Shown piece after piece: positions 27,901 to 36,106 of a stretch of DNA of 64,000 nt (position 1 is the first letter of the stretch; every line of letters starts with the position of its first letter). This DNA comes from Chitinophagaceae bacterium (GTDB taxonomy: Bacteria > Bacteroidota > Bacteroidia > Chitinophagales > Chitinophagaceae), in assembly GCA_019747705.1 (NCBI GenBank), contig JAIEQM010000031.1, positions 59,264 through 123,263 of the forward strand. Direction: 5' to 3'. The translations under genes and the position numbers were made by a program. Below the pieces are notes generated by a model, which had not been told where the DNA came from, ran no database searches, and saw nothing but the letters and a program-made list of their open reading frames with translations.

Positions 27901-29683
27901 GGGCGGCGTGGGCGCTAAACCTGCTCATTAATAAAGCACACCAGTAACGGCCCCATGATAATTTTTTTCGGGTGAATTGTTTGTACAGGTTTGTTTCTTC
28001 TGCATTGGCAGGTTTGCTGTATTCATTTTCCTTAAGCCACTGATCAAATGGAAAAGTAAATCCCTGTTTTTTTCGTTTCCAGATTTCCACTGGCAGCTCT
28101 TTTTCAAATGCTTTTACCAGCAGGTATTTTGGCAATGTATGGTTGAACTTGAGTGATGCATCAATACTTGAAGCCATCATCATTACTTCCTTATCCAGAA
28201 ATGGCACCCGAATTTCAATACCATGCCACATGCTCATGTAATCAGAATCTTTGAGCAATTGATTTTGCATGTAAAAATTCGTTTCAATCCAGCTAATCCT
28301 GTTACCATCTTCAAGCCCGTTCAACGGATAATACTTACCTATTTGCTCAAGAGTACGTTCTACATCCTGTTCTGGCAAATTGAGTAATGATGCAGTGGCA
28401 TGCGATGTAAAAATCCCCCGGTACAATAAATACTCAGCAGCAGAATGAGGCAGCCCGGCATAACTTAGTTTGCGCATCCGCTGATGCGGAAGGTGCTGTA
28501 AACCACGGAGCATTTTATCAGGAAACCGTTGTACAAATTTTATTTTTTTCTGTTGCTGAAAGGATGGATAGCCGCCAAACAATTCATCAGCCCCCAAACC
28601 GGAAAGCACGGCTTTTAATCCATATTCCTTTGCGTACTTTGAAATAAAGTACGTATTAATTCCATCAATACTTGGCTGATCCATGGCCGCTATTGCATCA
28701 TCTAGGTATTGATTAAAAATTTCTTTTGTTACAAGGAAAGACTGGTGTTTTGCACCTGTTTTATCAATTATTATTTTCTGAAACCTGTCTTCTGTAAATT
28801 CCTTTTCATTAAATACGATTGATAGTGTATGAAGGTTTTCTTTTTGTGTTTTTGCCGCAATAAGTGTTAGCAAGCTGGAATCAATGCCGCCGCTTAAAAA
28901 CAATCCTATTGGGGCATCCGATATCAAATGCCGCTCCACTGCCTGCTCCAGTGTTTCCTTTAAAAATTGAACGGCTTCTTCTTCAAACCTCATGTCATTT
29001 TTAAATTTCCATTTAAAAAAGAAATGCTTTTTGGTGTTGAGTGATGGAAGATCAATTACCAATGCACATCCTTTGGGAAGGGGTGTTATTTTTTTAAGGG
29101 TTGTAACAGGTTCTGGCAAATGACCAAAGGTTAAGAAAGCGCTTTTCCAGTTATGATTTTCTTCAAAAATCTTACCGGCATATTTAAAGGCCCGCATTTC
29201 TGAAGCAAAAAATAAAACATCGCCTTCTATATGATAATACAATGGCTTAATGCCTGCATGATCTCTTGCCAGGATCAACTGTTGTTTTTTTTCATCCCAA
29301 ATTGCCAGCGCAAACATGCCGTTAAAAAACTCAAATGCTTCAACACCCCATTTTGCATAAGCTTTAAGAATTACTTCCGTATCGCTTTTTGTTTGAAATG
29401 AAAAACCATAATGCTCAAGTGTCTTCCTGATTTCTATGAAATTGTAAATTTCTCCGTTGAAAATAATCGTAAGCCCTGCTTCAGCAAAGTGCATTGGCTG
29501 GTGACCATTTTGAGAAAGATCAATCAGAGAAAGTCTCCGGTGCCCCAGCGCCAACGGGAGTTTGGGATGAATGAAAACACCTTCATCATCAGGCCCACCA
29601 TGCTGCATACTGTCACGCATGGAAAGAATCCGCTGCTGTAACTGCTGTTCTTTGGGGTTATATATACCAGCAATGCGGCACAT
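27893..29683 (-). CDS. asnB: Asparagine synthase (glutamine-hydrolysing)
   Basis: The protein has 596 residues. After Met1 comes the N-terminal nucleophile Cys2 (MCRIAGIYNP). The glutaminase domain covers about 2-200 with RRLSLIDLS, FNGEIYNF and SDTEVILKAY. The synthetase domain has the ATP PP-loop LFLSGGIDSSLL (about 255-266) and LSGLGADELFGGY. It makes Asn from Asp, Gln and ATP. Members inside polysaccharide loci may instead amidate a uronic acid, which would fit the uronate-type genes next door; this is inference. It lies 5 bases from the kinase gene. Confidence 0.93.
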   Translation of the reverse strand: MCRIAGIYNPKEQQLQQRILSMRDSMQHGGPDDEGVFIHPKLPLALGHRRLSLIDLSQNGHQPMHFAEAGLTIIFNGEIYNFIEIRKTLEHYGFSFQTKSDTEVILKAYAKWGVEAFEFFNGMFALAIWDEKKQQLILARDHAGIKPLYYHIEGDVLFFASEMRAFKYAGKIFEENHNWKSAFLTFGHLPEPVTTLKKITPLPKGCALVIDLPSLNTKKHFFFKWKFKNDMRFEEEAVQFLKETLEQAVERHLISDAPIGLFLSGGIDSSLLTLIAAKTQKENLHTLSIVFNEKEFTEDRFQKIIIDKTGAKHQSFLVTKEIFNQYLDDAIAAMDQPSIDGINTYFISKYAKEYGLKAVLSGLGADELFGGYPSFQQQKKIKFVQRFPDKMLRGLQHLPHQRMRKLSYAGLPHSAAEYLLYRGIFTSHATASLLNLPEQDVERTLEQIGKYYPLNGLEDGNRISWIETNFYMQNQLLKDSDYMSMWHGIEIRVPFLDKEVMMMASSIDASLKFNHTLPKYLLVKAFEKELPVEIWKRKKQGFTFPFDQWLKENEYSKPANAEETNLYKQFTRKKLSWGRYWCALLMSRFSAHAAHA

Positions 29684-29688
29684 AGCTA

Positions 29689-32085
29689 TTATCTGAGACC
29701 AATAAACTTAAGCAACTGGTTATACCATTTGTTTTTTGACGGGTCGGTATCATAATAACCATAGCCATAACCATAACCGTAGCCATAACCATAGCCATAA
29801 CCACCATAACCATAATAACTGTTATAACCTTCTACTTTAATGTCGTTAACAATGATAGATGTATTATTGAATTTCTTTTGTTTATATAAATCATCCAGCA
29901 ATTGTAATTGCTTTTTATAGGTGTATCGCTGGCGCACAACAAACATTGTAAAATCTGCATATTGGGAAAGTGAGAGTGAGTCGCTCACCAGGCCAACAGG
30001 AGCTGTGTCTATAATAATTGCATCAAAATTATCCCTGCACAAATCAAAGAGTTCTTTAATTTTCGGGTCCAGTAATAATTCTGATGGATTGGGAGGAGTG
30101 GGGCCACATCCTATTACAAAAAGGTTCTCGTTTTCAGGAACCTGTACCGGAAGTTCTTCAAAATTTACTTTACCAATTACAAAATGCGTAATACCCACTG
30201 TACGCTGCATACCCAGACCGTTAATAATTTTCGGTTTACGGAGATCGAACTCAAGTATAACTGTTCGTTTGCCTGTTAATGCAATAGAAGCTGCCAGGTT
30301 GGTGGCGGCAAATGATTTGCCCTCACCACTGAAAGAAGAAGTTACCAATATAACAGGCGTTCTGTCATGCTTAAAAAAGGTTTGCAGGTTGGATCGTATG
30401 ATTCTGAATTGCTCTGCAAGAATGGTGCGGCTGTTTCTTATCACCACCAGTGTTTGCGGTTTATCTTTATGCCCCAGCTCGCCAATTACAGGAATAGAAG
30501 TTGCTTTTTGTATATCTGCCTTGGTAGTTACTTTATCATTTAACATATCCCTGATAAGGATAATAATAACGGGGATAAGCAACCCAAAAAAGATGGCCAG
30601 CATATACGCATTTTTGCGCTTGGGTTCGTAGGGCGTATAACCACCCTCTGCTTCAGCAAAAATTCTTGCATTTGAAACAACTGATGATAATTGAATTCCT
30701 GTTTCTTCTCTTTTTTGCAGCAAGAAAGTAAATAACTCGTTTTTAATTGCCTGTTGCCTTTTAATTTCCCTTATCTGGCTTTCTTTTTCCGGAAGCGAGA
30801 AAACATCATTACGCACCGTATTGATCTGGCGTTCGAGATCTGTTTTTGACAAGAGATATGCTTTCCTGATGTTTTTAAGATTTTCAATAATAGAAGTACG
30901 TGTGTTTTCAAGGTTTAGCTCCACTTCTTTAATAACCGGATTGCCAGGTTTGTTAAACTGCAATTCATTTTCACGTTTACTAATCAGGCGGTTATAGTCA
31001 GAAACGAGTTGGTTTAATGTGGGGTCTTCAATACCCAGTGTAGTGGGGGTTAACTCAAATTTCTTTGATTTGTCTTTTACATAATTGTCCAGCATATCCA
31101 GCAGTTCAATTTGTACTGATTGTTTATGAAGCTCCGTTTCCGTTGAATTCATTTTATCAAGGTACATTTTAGACTGCTCTTCCAGATCAATGTATTTATT
31201 ATTCTTTTTAAACTGCTGAAGATTGCTTTCTACTATTCCCAACTCATTTTCAAGCTTGCCGAGACGGTCATTAATGAATTTGAGCGAGTTTTGAGAAATA
31301 CGGCTTTTGTCTGCCACACTGTAGTCACCATATTCGGCCATAACCTGGTTGAGGATATCCCGGCCTTTATCAGGGTTAAGTGTGTTTAAAGAGAGATTGA
31401 GCACGCTGGATGTTCTGCTTTTAGCAGCTATATTCAGGCTTCCTGAAATACCTCCCGCAACCTCCTTGGAAGGTATCCATGAATAAGTAATATTGCGGTC
31501 GGCAAATAAATCATCGCTCAGGCCATCAGAAACGATTCGGAATACTGATCCCCCGGTTTCAATGTTACTGTAAAAATTTCTCGGCTTCGTTTCTTTGTTA
31601 AGAAGAAATGTTTTGCTATTTATGACCCGGATATTAAATGAATAACTTACCAGGCTGTCCGCTATTTTTATTACATCAACTCTGAAAGGGGATGATTTAT
31701 ATATTTCACTGCTTCTTACATTACCGTGTTCAATATAAGTATTGTTTAAATGAAGTTTATTTACCACCCGTGCAAGGAACTCCCTTGATCGCATCAGGTC
31801 AATTTCATCTTCCATATTAATCTTATCCGCCGGGTTAAAAATGCTGCTGAATTTCTCATCCCCTTTTATGTTGGTGGCATTCTGAACTTTAACAATCATA
31901 CTGGAAGATACCATATAATAAGGGGTGGCCCAGCGCAAATAAGCCCATGCAATAATGAGTGCAAGCCCCATGGAAAAGAAAAACAAGGGGAGATTGGAAA
32001 TATACTTAAATAAAATTTCTTTAAATGTAAGTATCCTGGACTCATCCCCGTTCTGCACGATAAAGTCGTTTCCGTTTTGGTTCAT
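29689..32085 (-). CDS. wzc: Polysaccharide co-polymerase/tyrosine autokinase (Wzc-like)
   Basis: The protein has 798 residues. It has a first membrane span (about 30-52), a periplasmic Wzz domain with long coiled-coil segments (about 255-440), a second span near 498-515, and a cytoplasmic BY-kinase domain with Walker A SSFSGEGKSFAATNLA (about 586-601), Walker A' VILEFDLRKPK and Walker B FDAIIIDTAPVG. The C-terminal tail is an extreme Tyr-Gly repeat (about 765-782), the autophosphorylation cluster of this family. It controls chain length and assembly with the Wza-like protein encoded 2 bases upstream. Confidence 0.93.
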   Translation of the reverse strand: MNQNGNDFIVQNGDESRILTFKEILFKYISNLPLFFFSMGLALIIAWAYLRWATPYYMVSSSMIVKVQNATNIKGDEKFSSIFNPADKINMEDEIDLMRSREFLARVVNKLHLNNTYIEHGNVRSSEIYKSSPFRVDVIKIADSLVSYSFNIRVINSKTFLLNKETKPRNFYSNIETGGSVFRIVSDGLSDDLFADRNITYSWIPSKEVAGGISGSLNIAAKSRTSSVLNLSLNTLNPDKGRDILNQVMAEYGDYSVADKSRISQNSLKFINDRLGKLENELGIVESNLQQFKKNNKYIDLEEQSKMYLDKMNSTETELHKQSVQIELLDMLDNYVKDKSKKFELTPTTLGIEDPTLNQLVSDYNRLISKRENELQFNKPGNPVIKEVELNLENTRTSIIENLKNIRKAYLLSKTDLERQINTVRNDVFSLPEKESQIREIKRQQAIKNELFTFLLQKREETGIQLSSVVSNARIFAEAEGGYTPYEPKRKNAYMLAIFFGLLIPVIIILIRDMLNDKVTTKADIQKATSIPVIGELGHKDKPQTLVVIRNSRTILAEQFRIIRSNLQTFFKHDRTPVILVTSSFSGEGKSFAATNLAASIALTGKRTVILEFDLRKPKIINGLGMQRTVGITHFVIGKVNFEELPVQVPENENLFVIGCGPTPPNPSELLLDPKIKELFDLCRDNFDAIIIDTAPVGLVSDSLSLSQYADFTMFVVRQRYTYKKQLQLLDDLYKQKKFNNTSIIVNDIKVEGYNSYYGYGGYGYGYGYGYGYGYGYYDTDPSKNKWYNQLLKFIGLR

Positions 32086-32087
32086 TA

Positions 32088-32927
32088 TCAGAGTTGAGTA
32101 ATTAAAATGACTAATAGATTAATAATACTTAACCCAAGGCTGAATATTTGTGCAGTTCTTGCAAAACTTTGATCTGCCGATTGTAATTGCCTTTTGGTTG
32201 GGCTTACATAAATCACATCATTCTGGCGCAGGTAGTAATTGGGAGAATTTAAAAAATCACCCTTCGTTAAATCTATGTATTGCCAAATACGTTTCCCGTT
32301 TTGCTCCCGCTGCAATAAAATGTTTTTAAGACTACCCCCTTGTGCAATACCACCCACTTCACCCAATGCTTGTAAAAAATTGATCCGTTCTGATTCAAAT
32401 GTTTTCCTGCCGGGTGATTGAACAGCCCCCAAAAATGTAACACTAAAATTCATATAACGGATATTAACAATTGGGTCTTCTTTTAGATAATCGGAAGCAC
32501 GCCTAATGATTTCTTTTTCCAATTGAAGCTTTGTCATACCATCTGCCTGAATTACTCCGAGCAGTGGTAATTTTATTTCTCCGGTGGCAATATCAACAAG
32601 GTGGCCTGACATAACAGGCGACTGAGGTGCCCCACCACCCGAAGATGGCAAACTTCCGCTTGAATAATTCTGGCTGAACAATTGATTGGAAGATGAGCTT
32701 CTGGATGAAATAGTGATTTGCAGCAAATCGCCTTTTTGAATAATGGGTTCAACAAGCATATATTGATTGAGCTTTGCAGTATCCAACCCCTCATTAAAAT
32801 AAACCATCTCTTTCCGCAATTTTTCAGGCGATGTGCAGGAAGCAAGAAGCAATATTGCACCAGCAATAAAAAATGACAATTTTTCAACCACTGTTTTCTT
32901 CATAAGCAAATAAAATTCCTGCTTCAT
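32088..32927 (-). CDS. wza: Outer-membrane polysaccharide export lipoprotein (Wza-like)
   Basis: The protein has 279 residues. A lipoprotein signal ends in the lipobox LLASC; Cys is residue 31, or 23 if translation begins at the second Met (32903), which gives a more normal signal peptide. The export domain follows (IIQKGDLLQITI, about 60; EIKLPLLGVIQADGMTKLQLEKEI, about 115), then an SLBB-type region with VTFLGAVQSPGRKTFE and VGGIAQGGSLKNILL. A C-terminal hydrophobic helix (about 255-279) would insert in the outer membrane. It forms the export channel together with the Wzc-like kinase. Confidence 0.92.
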   Translation of the reverse strand: MKQEFYLLMKKTVVEKLSFFIAGAILLLASCTSPEKLRKEMVYFNEGLDTAKLNQYMLVEPIIQKGDLLQITISSRSSSSNQLFSQNYSSGSLPSSGGGAPQSPVMSGHLVDIATGEIKLPLLGVIQADGMTKLQLEKEIIRRASDYLKEDPIVNIRYMNFSVTFLGAVQSPGRKTFESERINFLQALGEVGGIAQGGSLKNILLQREQNGKRIWQYIDLTKGDFLNSPNYYLRQNDVIYVSPTKRQLQSADQSFARTAQIFSLGLSIINLLVILITQL

Positions 32928-32932
32928 AACGG

Positions 32933-33448
32933 TTACTTAATGATTTTATTGGTAATCGGTTCCAGGTTACTCTTTTCAAATTTGGCTGTAAGCTCATAAC
33001 CCAAACTTTCCAGCAGTACATACACCCTGTTATTCGCCACTTTTATTACTTCCCCTTCTGTATCCATCAGCACACCTGTTTTTACCCTTACCCTTTCGCC
33101 TGCGGCTATTGATACAGGTATTGCAGTTACTTCTTCATACTCATTCAGGAATTTTTTAATCGTTTCAATTTCTGACTCTTTGATTTTGGCCGGGTTTCCG
33201 AGCCAATATACAAAGTTTACCACCCCATCCGTTAAACGCACCCTTGTTTTTTCCTCATCAGTAATGCACACAAACACATACGATTTAAAAAGCGGCTCTT
33301 CCACTACCTTATACCGGTCGCTCCAGCGGCGGCGTACTTTGGTGAGAGGACAGTAATGCTCCAGCCCTTTTTTCTCAAACAGGGCAGTCACCTTTTTTTC
33401 CCACCGGGGTTTGGTGTAAACAGCATACCAGTTTTTGTTTTCTTTCAT
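32933..33448 (-). CDS. NusG-family antiterminator, UpxY-like, first gene of the polysaccharide operon
   Basis: The protein has 171 residues, the size of NusG paralogues. An NGN domain covers about 1-105 (NWYAVYTKPRWEKKVTALF, EEPLFKSYVFVCI) and a KOW domain about 115-165 (AAGERVRVKTGVLMDTEGEVI). In Bacteroides, UpxY proteins encoded first in capsule operons prevent early termination in their own leader. Here the gene heads the 33-kb operon and has a leader of over 200 bases upstream, which fits that model. The housekeeping NusG is unlikely because no secE or ribosomal genes are near. Confidence 0.88.
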   Translation of the reverse strand: MKENKNWYAVYTKPRWEKKVTALFEKKGLEHYCPLTKVRRRWSDRYKVVEEPLFKSYVFVCITDEEKTRVRLTDGVVNFVYWLGNPAKIKESEIETIKKFLNEYEEVTAIPVSIAAGERVRVKTGVLMDTEGEVIKVANNRVYVLLESLGYELTAKFEKSNLEPITNKIIK

Positions 33449-33854
33449 TGTTCAGGCCAAAGCTTCGCCACCTCAGTTACATTTGTTTTAAAAAACTGAG
33501 TTTTATTACGTTATATTTAAAAAAATAAGGCAAACATGCCCTAAAGGCCTGCTTACCTTCTCTTTATTTTTTTTCTGCCACCCGGGCAAATCTTCTACTG
33601 GTTTCTCTGCTGCTGTAATTACTCATAAAAACAAGCAGATGATAAGGCTGCTTTTTTCAGTTGCAAAGATATGGATTTAAGGCCCTTATCTTCTGTTGAA
33701 CGGGTTACAAAATCATCACTTACCTGCCTCCTCATTTTTCAGGCCGCAATATAGCCTTAGAAGTTGAAATTTGAACAAAATGCCGGTTTTCTTTATCCAG
33801 TTTTTAATTGGTTTTGTTGATAAGGCTTTTGCTTACTTTTAATACCCAAAACCA
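33449..33854. promoter_or_regulatory. Divergent intergenic region and leader of the polysaccharide operon
   Basis: This 406-base AT-rich region separates the minus-strand operon from the plus-strand acyltransferase. On the minus strand, TATCTTTG (33671-33664) matches the Bacteroidetes -7 box TAnnTTTG exactly. No clear TTTG -33 box lies 19-21 bases further upstream, so the call is tentative. A start near 33655 would give a leader of about 200 bases before the UpxY-like gene, where antitermination could act. I see no strong plus-strand promoter. Confidence 0.4.
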
Positions 33855-35009
33855 TTGCTTGTGAATCAGCGCTTTTATTCCCTTGATGTTTTTCGTGGTG
33901 CTACTGTTGCGCTCATGATCCTGGTAAACAATCCCGGATCCTGGAGCCATATTTATGCCCCGCTGGAGCATGCCCCCTGGCACGGACTTACGCCCACTGA
34001 CCTGGTGTTTCCATTCTTTCTTTTTGCTGTGGGGAATGCCATGACCTTTGTAATGCCCCGCCTGCAAGCGGGTGGCGATGGTGTGTTCTGGAAAAAAGTA
34101 ATTAAACGTACGCTGCTCATTTTTTTAATTGGTTTATTACTTAACTGGAGCCCTTTTATAAAATGGAGCGGCGATGAACTGATTGGCAAACCTTTTGAAA
34201 CCCTGCGATTGTTTGGTGTATTGCAACGAATTGCCGTTTGCTATTTCTTTGCTTCGGTTATCGTTTACTATTTTAAACCAACAGGAGCTTTTGTTACGGG
34301 TGCCATCCTGTTATTGTTTTACTGGTTACTTTGTTTGCTGGGCAATCCTTCTGACCCCTTTAGTCTGAAAGGATGGTTTGGAACTGCCGTTGATATGAAA
34401 ATACTGGGTGAAAAACATATGTACCACGGTGAAGGCGTTGCCTTTGACCCTGAAGGAATCATGAGCAGTTTTGCAGCCATTGTACAGGTGATCTTTGGCT
34501 ATCTCGTGGGCTATTACATTCAAACAAAAGGAAAAACGTTTGAAATGGTAACGGGTTTGTTTGTAGCCGCCACCATTCTGGTTGTTACCGGTTTTATGTG
34601 GGATATGGTGTTTCCCATCAACAAAAAAATATGGACGAGCTCTTATACTGTTTATACAACCGGGCTTGCCATGTACACCATTGCCACCATGATTTATTTT
34701 ATTGAATTCAGAAATGTAAAGGGATGGCTCACCAAATTCTTTGATGTGTTTGGTAAAAATCCGTTGTTCATTTTTGTATTGAGTGGTTTTTTACCAAGGC
34801 TTACTGGTTTGTTTCGCATACCCAACGGCCTTGCAGTTGATGGCACACATAAATACCTCAGTGCCTTTAGCTGGTATTATGAAAAAATATGCAAACTCAT
34901 TCCCGGGGCGCCCGAAAATGGCTCATTGTTTTATGCCATTACCATGATTGTAATGTACTGGGCTATTTGTTACTGGCTCGATAAGAAGAAGATTTATATA
35001 AAAGTGTAA
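33855..35009 (+). CDS. COG4299/DUF5009-type membrane acyltransferase
   Basis: The protein has 384 residues with about ten hydrophobic spans. The N-terminus SLDVFRGATVALMILVNNPG followed by LEHAPWHGLTPTDLVFPFFLF is the signature of bacterial relatives of heparan-alpha-glucosaminide N-acetyltransferase. These proteins are thought to acetylate sugars across the membrane; the His in WHGLT is a candidate catalytic residue. No ATG precedes the conserved block: the frame offers TTG at 33855 or GTG at 33861 after an in-frame stop at 33840, so initiation is non-ATG. Confidence 0.85.
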   Translation: MLVNQRFYSLDVFRGATVALMILVNNPGSWSHIYAPLEHAPWHGLTPTDLVFPFFLFAVGNAMTFVMPRLQAGGDGVFWKKVIKRTLLIFLIGLLLNWSPFIKWSGDELIGKPFETLRLFGVLQRIAVCYFFASVIVYYFKPTGAFVTGAILLLFYWLLCLLGNPSDPFSLKGWFGTAVDMKILGEKHMYHGEGVAFDPEGIMSSFAAIVQVIFGYLVGYYIQTKGKTFEMVTGLFVAATILVVTGFMWDMVFPINKKIWTSSYTVYTTGLAMYTIATMIYFIEFRNVKGWLTKFFDVFGKNPLFIFVLSGFLPRLTGLFRIPNGLAVDGTHKYLSAFSWYYEKICKLIPGAPENGSLFYAITMIVMYWAICYWLDKKKIYIKV

Positions 35010-35036
35010 CTCAATTTTTGGGTAACGGGCTTTTAT

Positions 35037-35134
35037 GCTACTATCATCTGCGGTGGCGCCGCATGCCGAAGTTATCATTCGGCATCAAGACCGCCAGCGT
35101 CTCGGCTCTTGTGCTGCATCAATTCTATTCAACT
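35037..35134 (-). repeat. Dispersed intergenic repeat, copy 1 (minus orientation)
   Basis: Read on the minus strand, this segment matches a copy at 45952-46062 over about 100 bases: a GAATAGAATT start, an AAGACGC/GCGGTCTT-like hairpin, an 8-base palindrome ATGCCGAA/TTCGGCAT (35063-35085) and an ATAG-rich end. It lies between convergent genes. It may be a palindromic, non-autonomous element. Confidence 0.6.
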
Positions 35135-35232
35135 TTGTTTGCAGCGCCCCGCTTAGGCGGTGGTACACTACCAATTCTATTCATCACAATAATAACATGG
35201 TTGTTATTGTATATGATTTATTTAAAAAAGCT

Positions 35233-35964
35233 TCACTCAAATACAGCTTCTGCAACTGCTACACTCTCCGGTTTGCCAACATCCACCAGCTTATCACCAC
35301 TGTGGTCATATCCAAGTATTAAATGTTCTGCAGCTAAATCCAGGTAGGTATCTATCAATGAAAATTTTCCTGTTTGGCGAATGAGTGAAAAAATGCGTGG
35401 CTCAAACACCACTACGCAACTGTATGCTTTTTCAATCAGCGCTTTATTCATTCCTTCTCCTTTGGGGAAGTTTAGGAAGGGGCCTCTTTCCTGCCCGGTT
35501 GTATTATTTCTCCAACCGCATAAACGGTTGTTTTCATCAAACAAAAAATTACGGGACGTTTTGCGGTTGGTAACTGCAAATGAAATGAGCGCTTTGTTTT
35601 GCTGATGATAAGCAAGCAGGTGATTCAAATTTAAATTCGTTAAAATATCTGCATTGAGGGTGATAAAAGGTTCATCACTTTCCAATAATGGTCTTGCTTT
35701 TAATAAACCGCCGCCTGTTTCTAAAACCTCATCCCGTTCATCACTGATCATTATATTGCTTCCCCAGCCTTTGTTGGTTTCAACAGCATCAATGATCTGA
35801 TCAGCAAAATGATGCACATTCACCACCACATCTTTAATGCCGTATTGCTGCAGGTATTCAATATTTCGTTGCAGTAAACTTTTGCCGTTTACTATTGCCA
35901 GTGCTTTGGGATGATGATCCGTCCATGGTTTAAAACGTGTACCCAAACCTGCTGCAAAAATCAT
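35233..35964 (-). CDS. Sugar-1-phosphate nucleotidyltransferase (MurU-like)
   Basis: The start is ATG 35964-35962, giving MIFAAGLGTRFKPWTDHHPKA. A longer frame to 36120 is translated repeat DNA. The 243-residue protein has the pyrophosphorylase signature GLGTRFKPWT with Lys at PKAL (residues about 5-22), then DVVVNVHHFADQI and ITLNADIL with the metal-binding Asp. Such short enzymes next to an AmgK-type kinase form the MurNAc-1-phosphate uridylyltransferase step of peptidoglycan recycling. The kinase gene lies upstream on the same strand after a 121-base repeat-rich spacer. Confidence 0.83.
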   Translation of the reverse strand: MIFAAGLGTRFKPWTDHHPKALAIVNGKSLLQRNIEYLQQYGIKDVVVNVHHFADQIIDAVETNKGWGSNIMISDERDEVLETGGGLLKARPLLESDEPFITLNADILTNLNLNHLLAYHQQNKALISFAVTNRKTSRNFLFDENNRLCGWRNNTTGQERGPFLNFPKGEGMNKALIEKAYSCVVVFEPRIFSLIRQTGKFSLIDTYLDLAAEHLILGYDHSGDKLVDVGKPESVAVAEAVFE

Positions 35965-35969
35965 TGCTC

Positions 35970-36106
35970 TAAGCCCCCTCCGCCCCCTGAAGGGGGAACC
36001 GGCAGCAGTATCATTATTATCAATCATTCTATTCGTTAATTTGTTTAGCTGTTTAATTTTTACCGGAGTGTATATAAGCCCCCCTTTAGGGGTTGGGGGC
36101 ATTATT
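35970..36106. repeat. Two G/C-rich intergenic repeats (CCCCCT...AGGGGG type)
   Basis: Positions 35972-35998 and 36079-36100 carry runs of C followed by runs of G separated by a few bases. Similar units lie at 36930-36962 (inside the kinase gene) and 47226-47256. The second copy supplies the last five codons of the kinase gene, so its C-terminus has been rewritten by the repeat. Confidence 0.65.

Noticed and set aside
34326..34523. Minus-strand ORF inside the COG4299 acyltransferase gene
   Set aside because: It lies wholly inside a well-supported membrane protein frame and has no domain character; it is a shadow.
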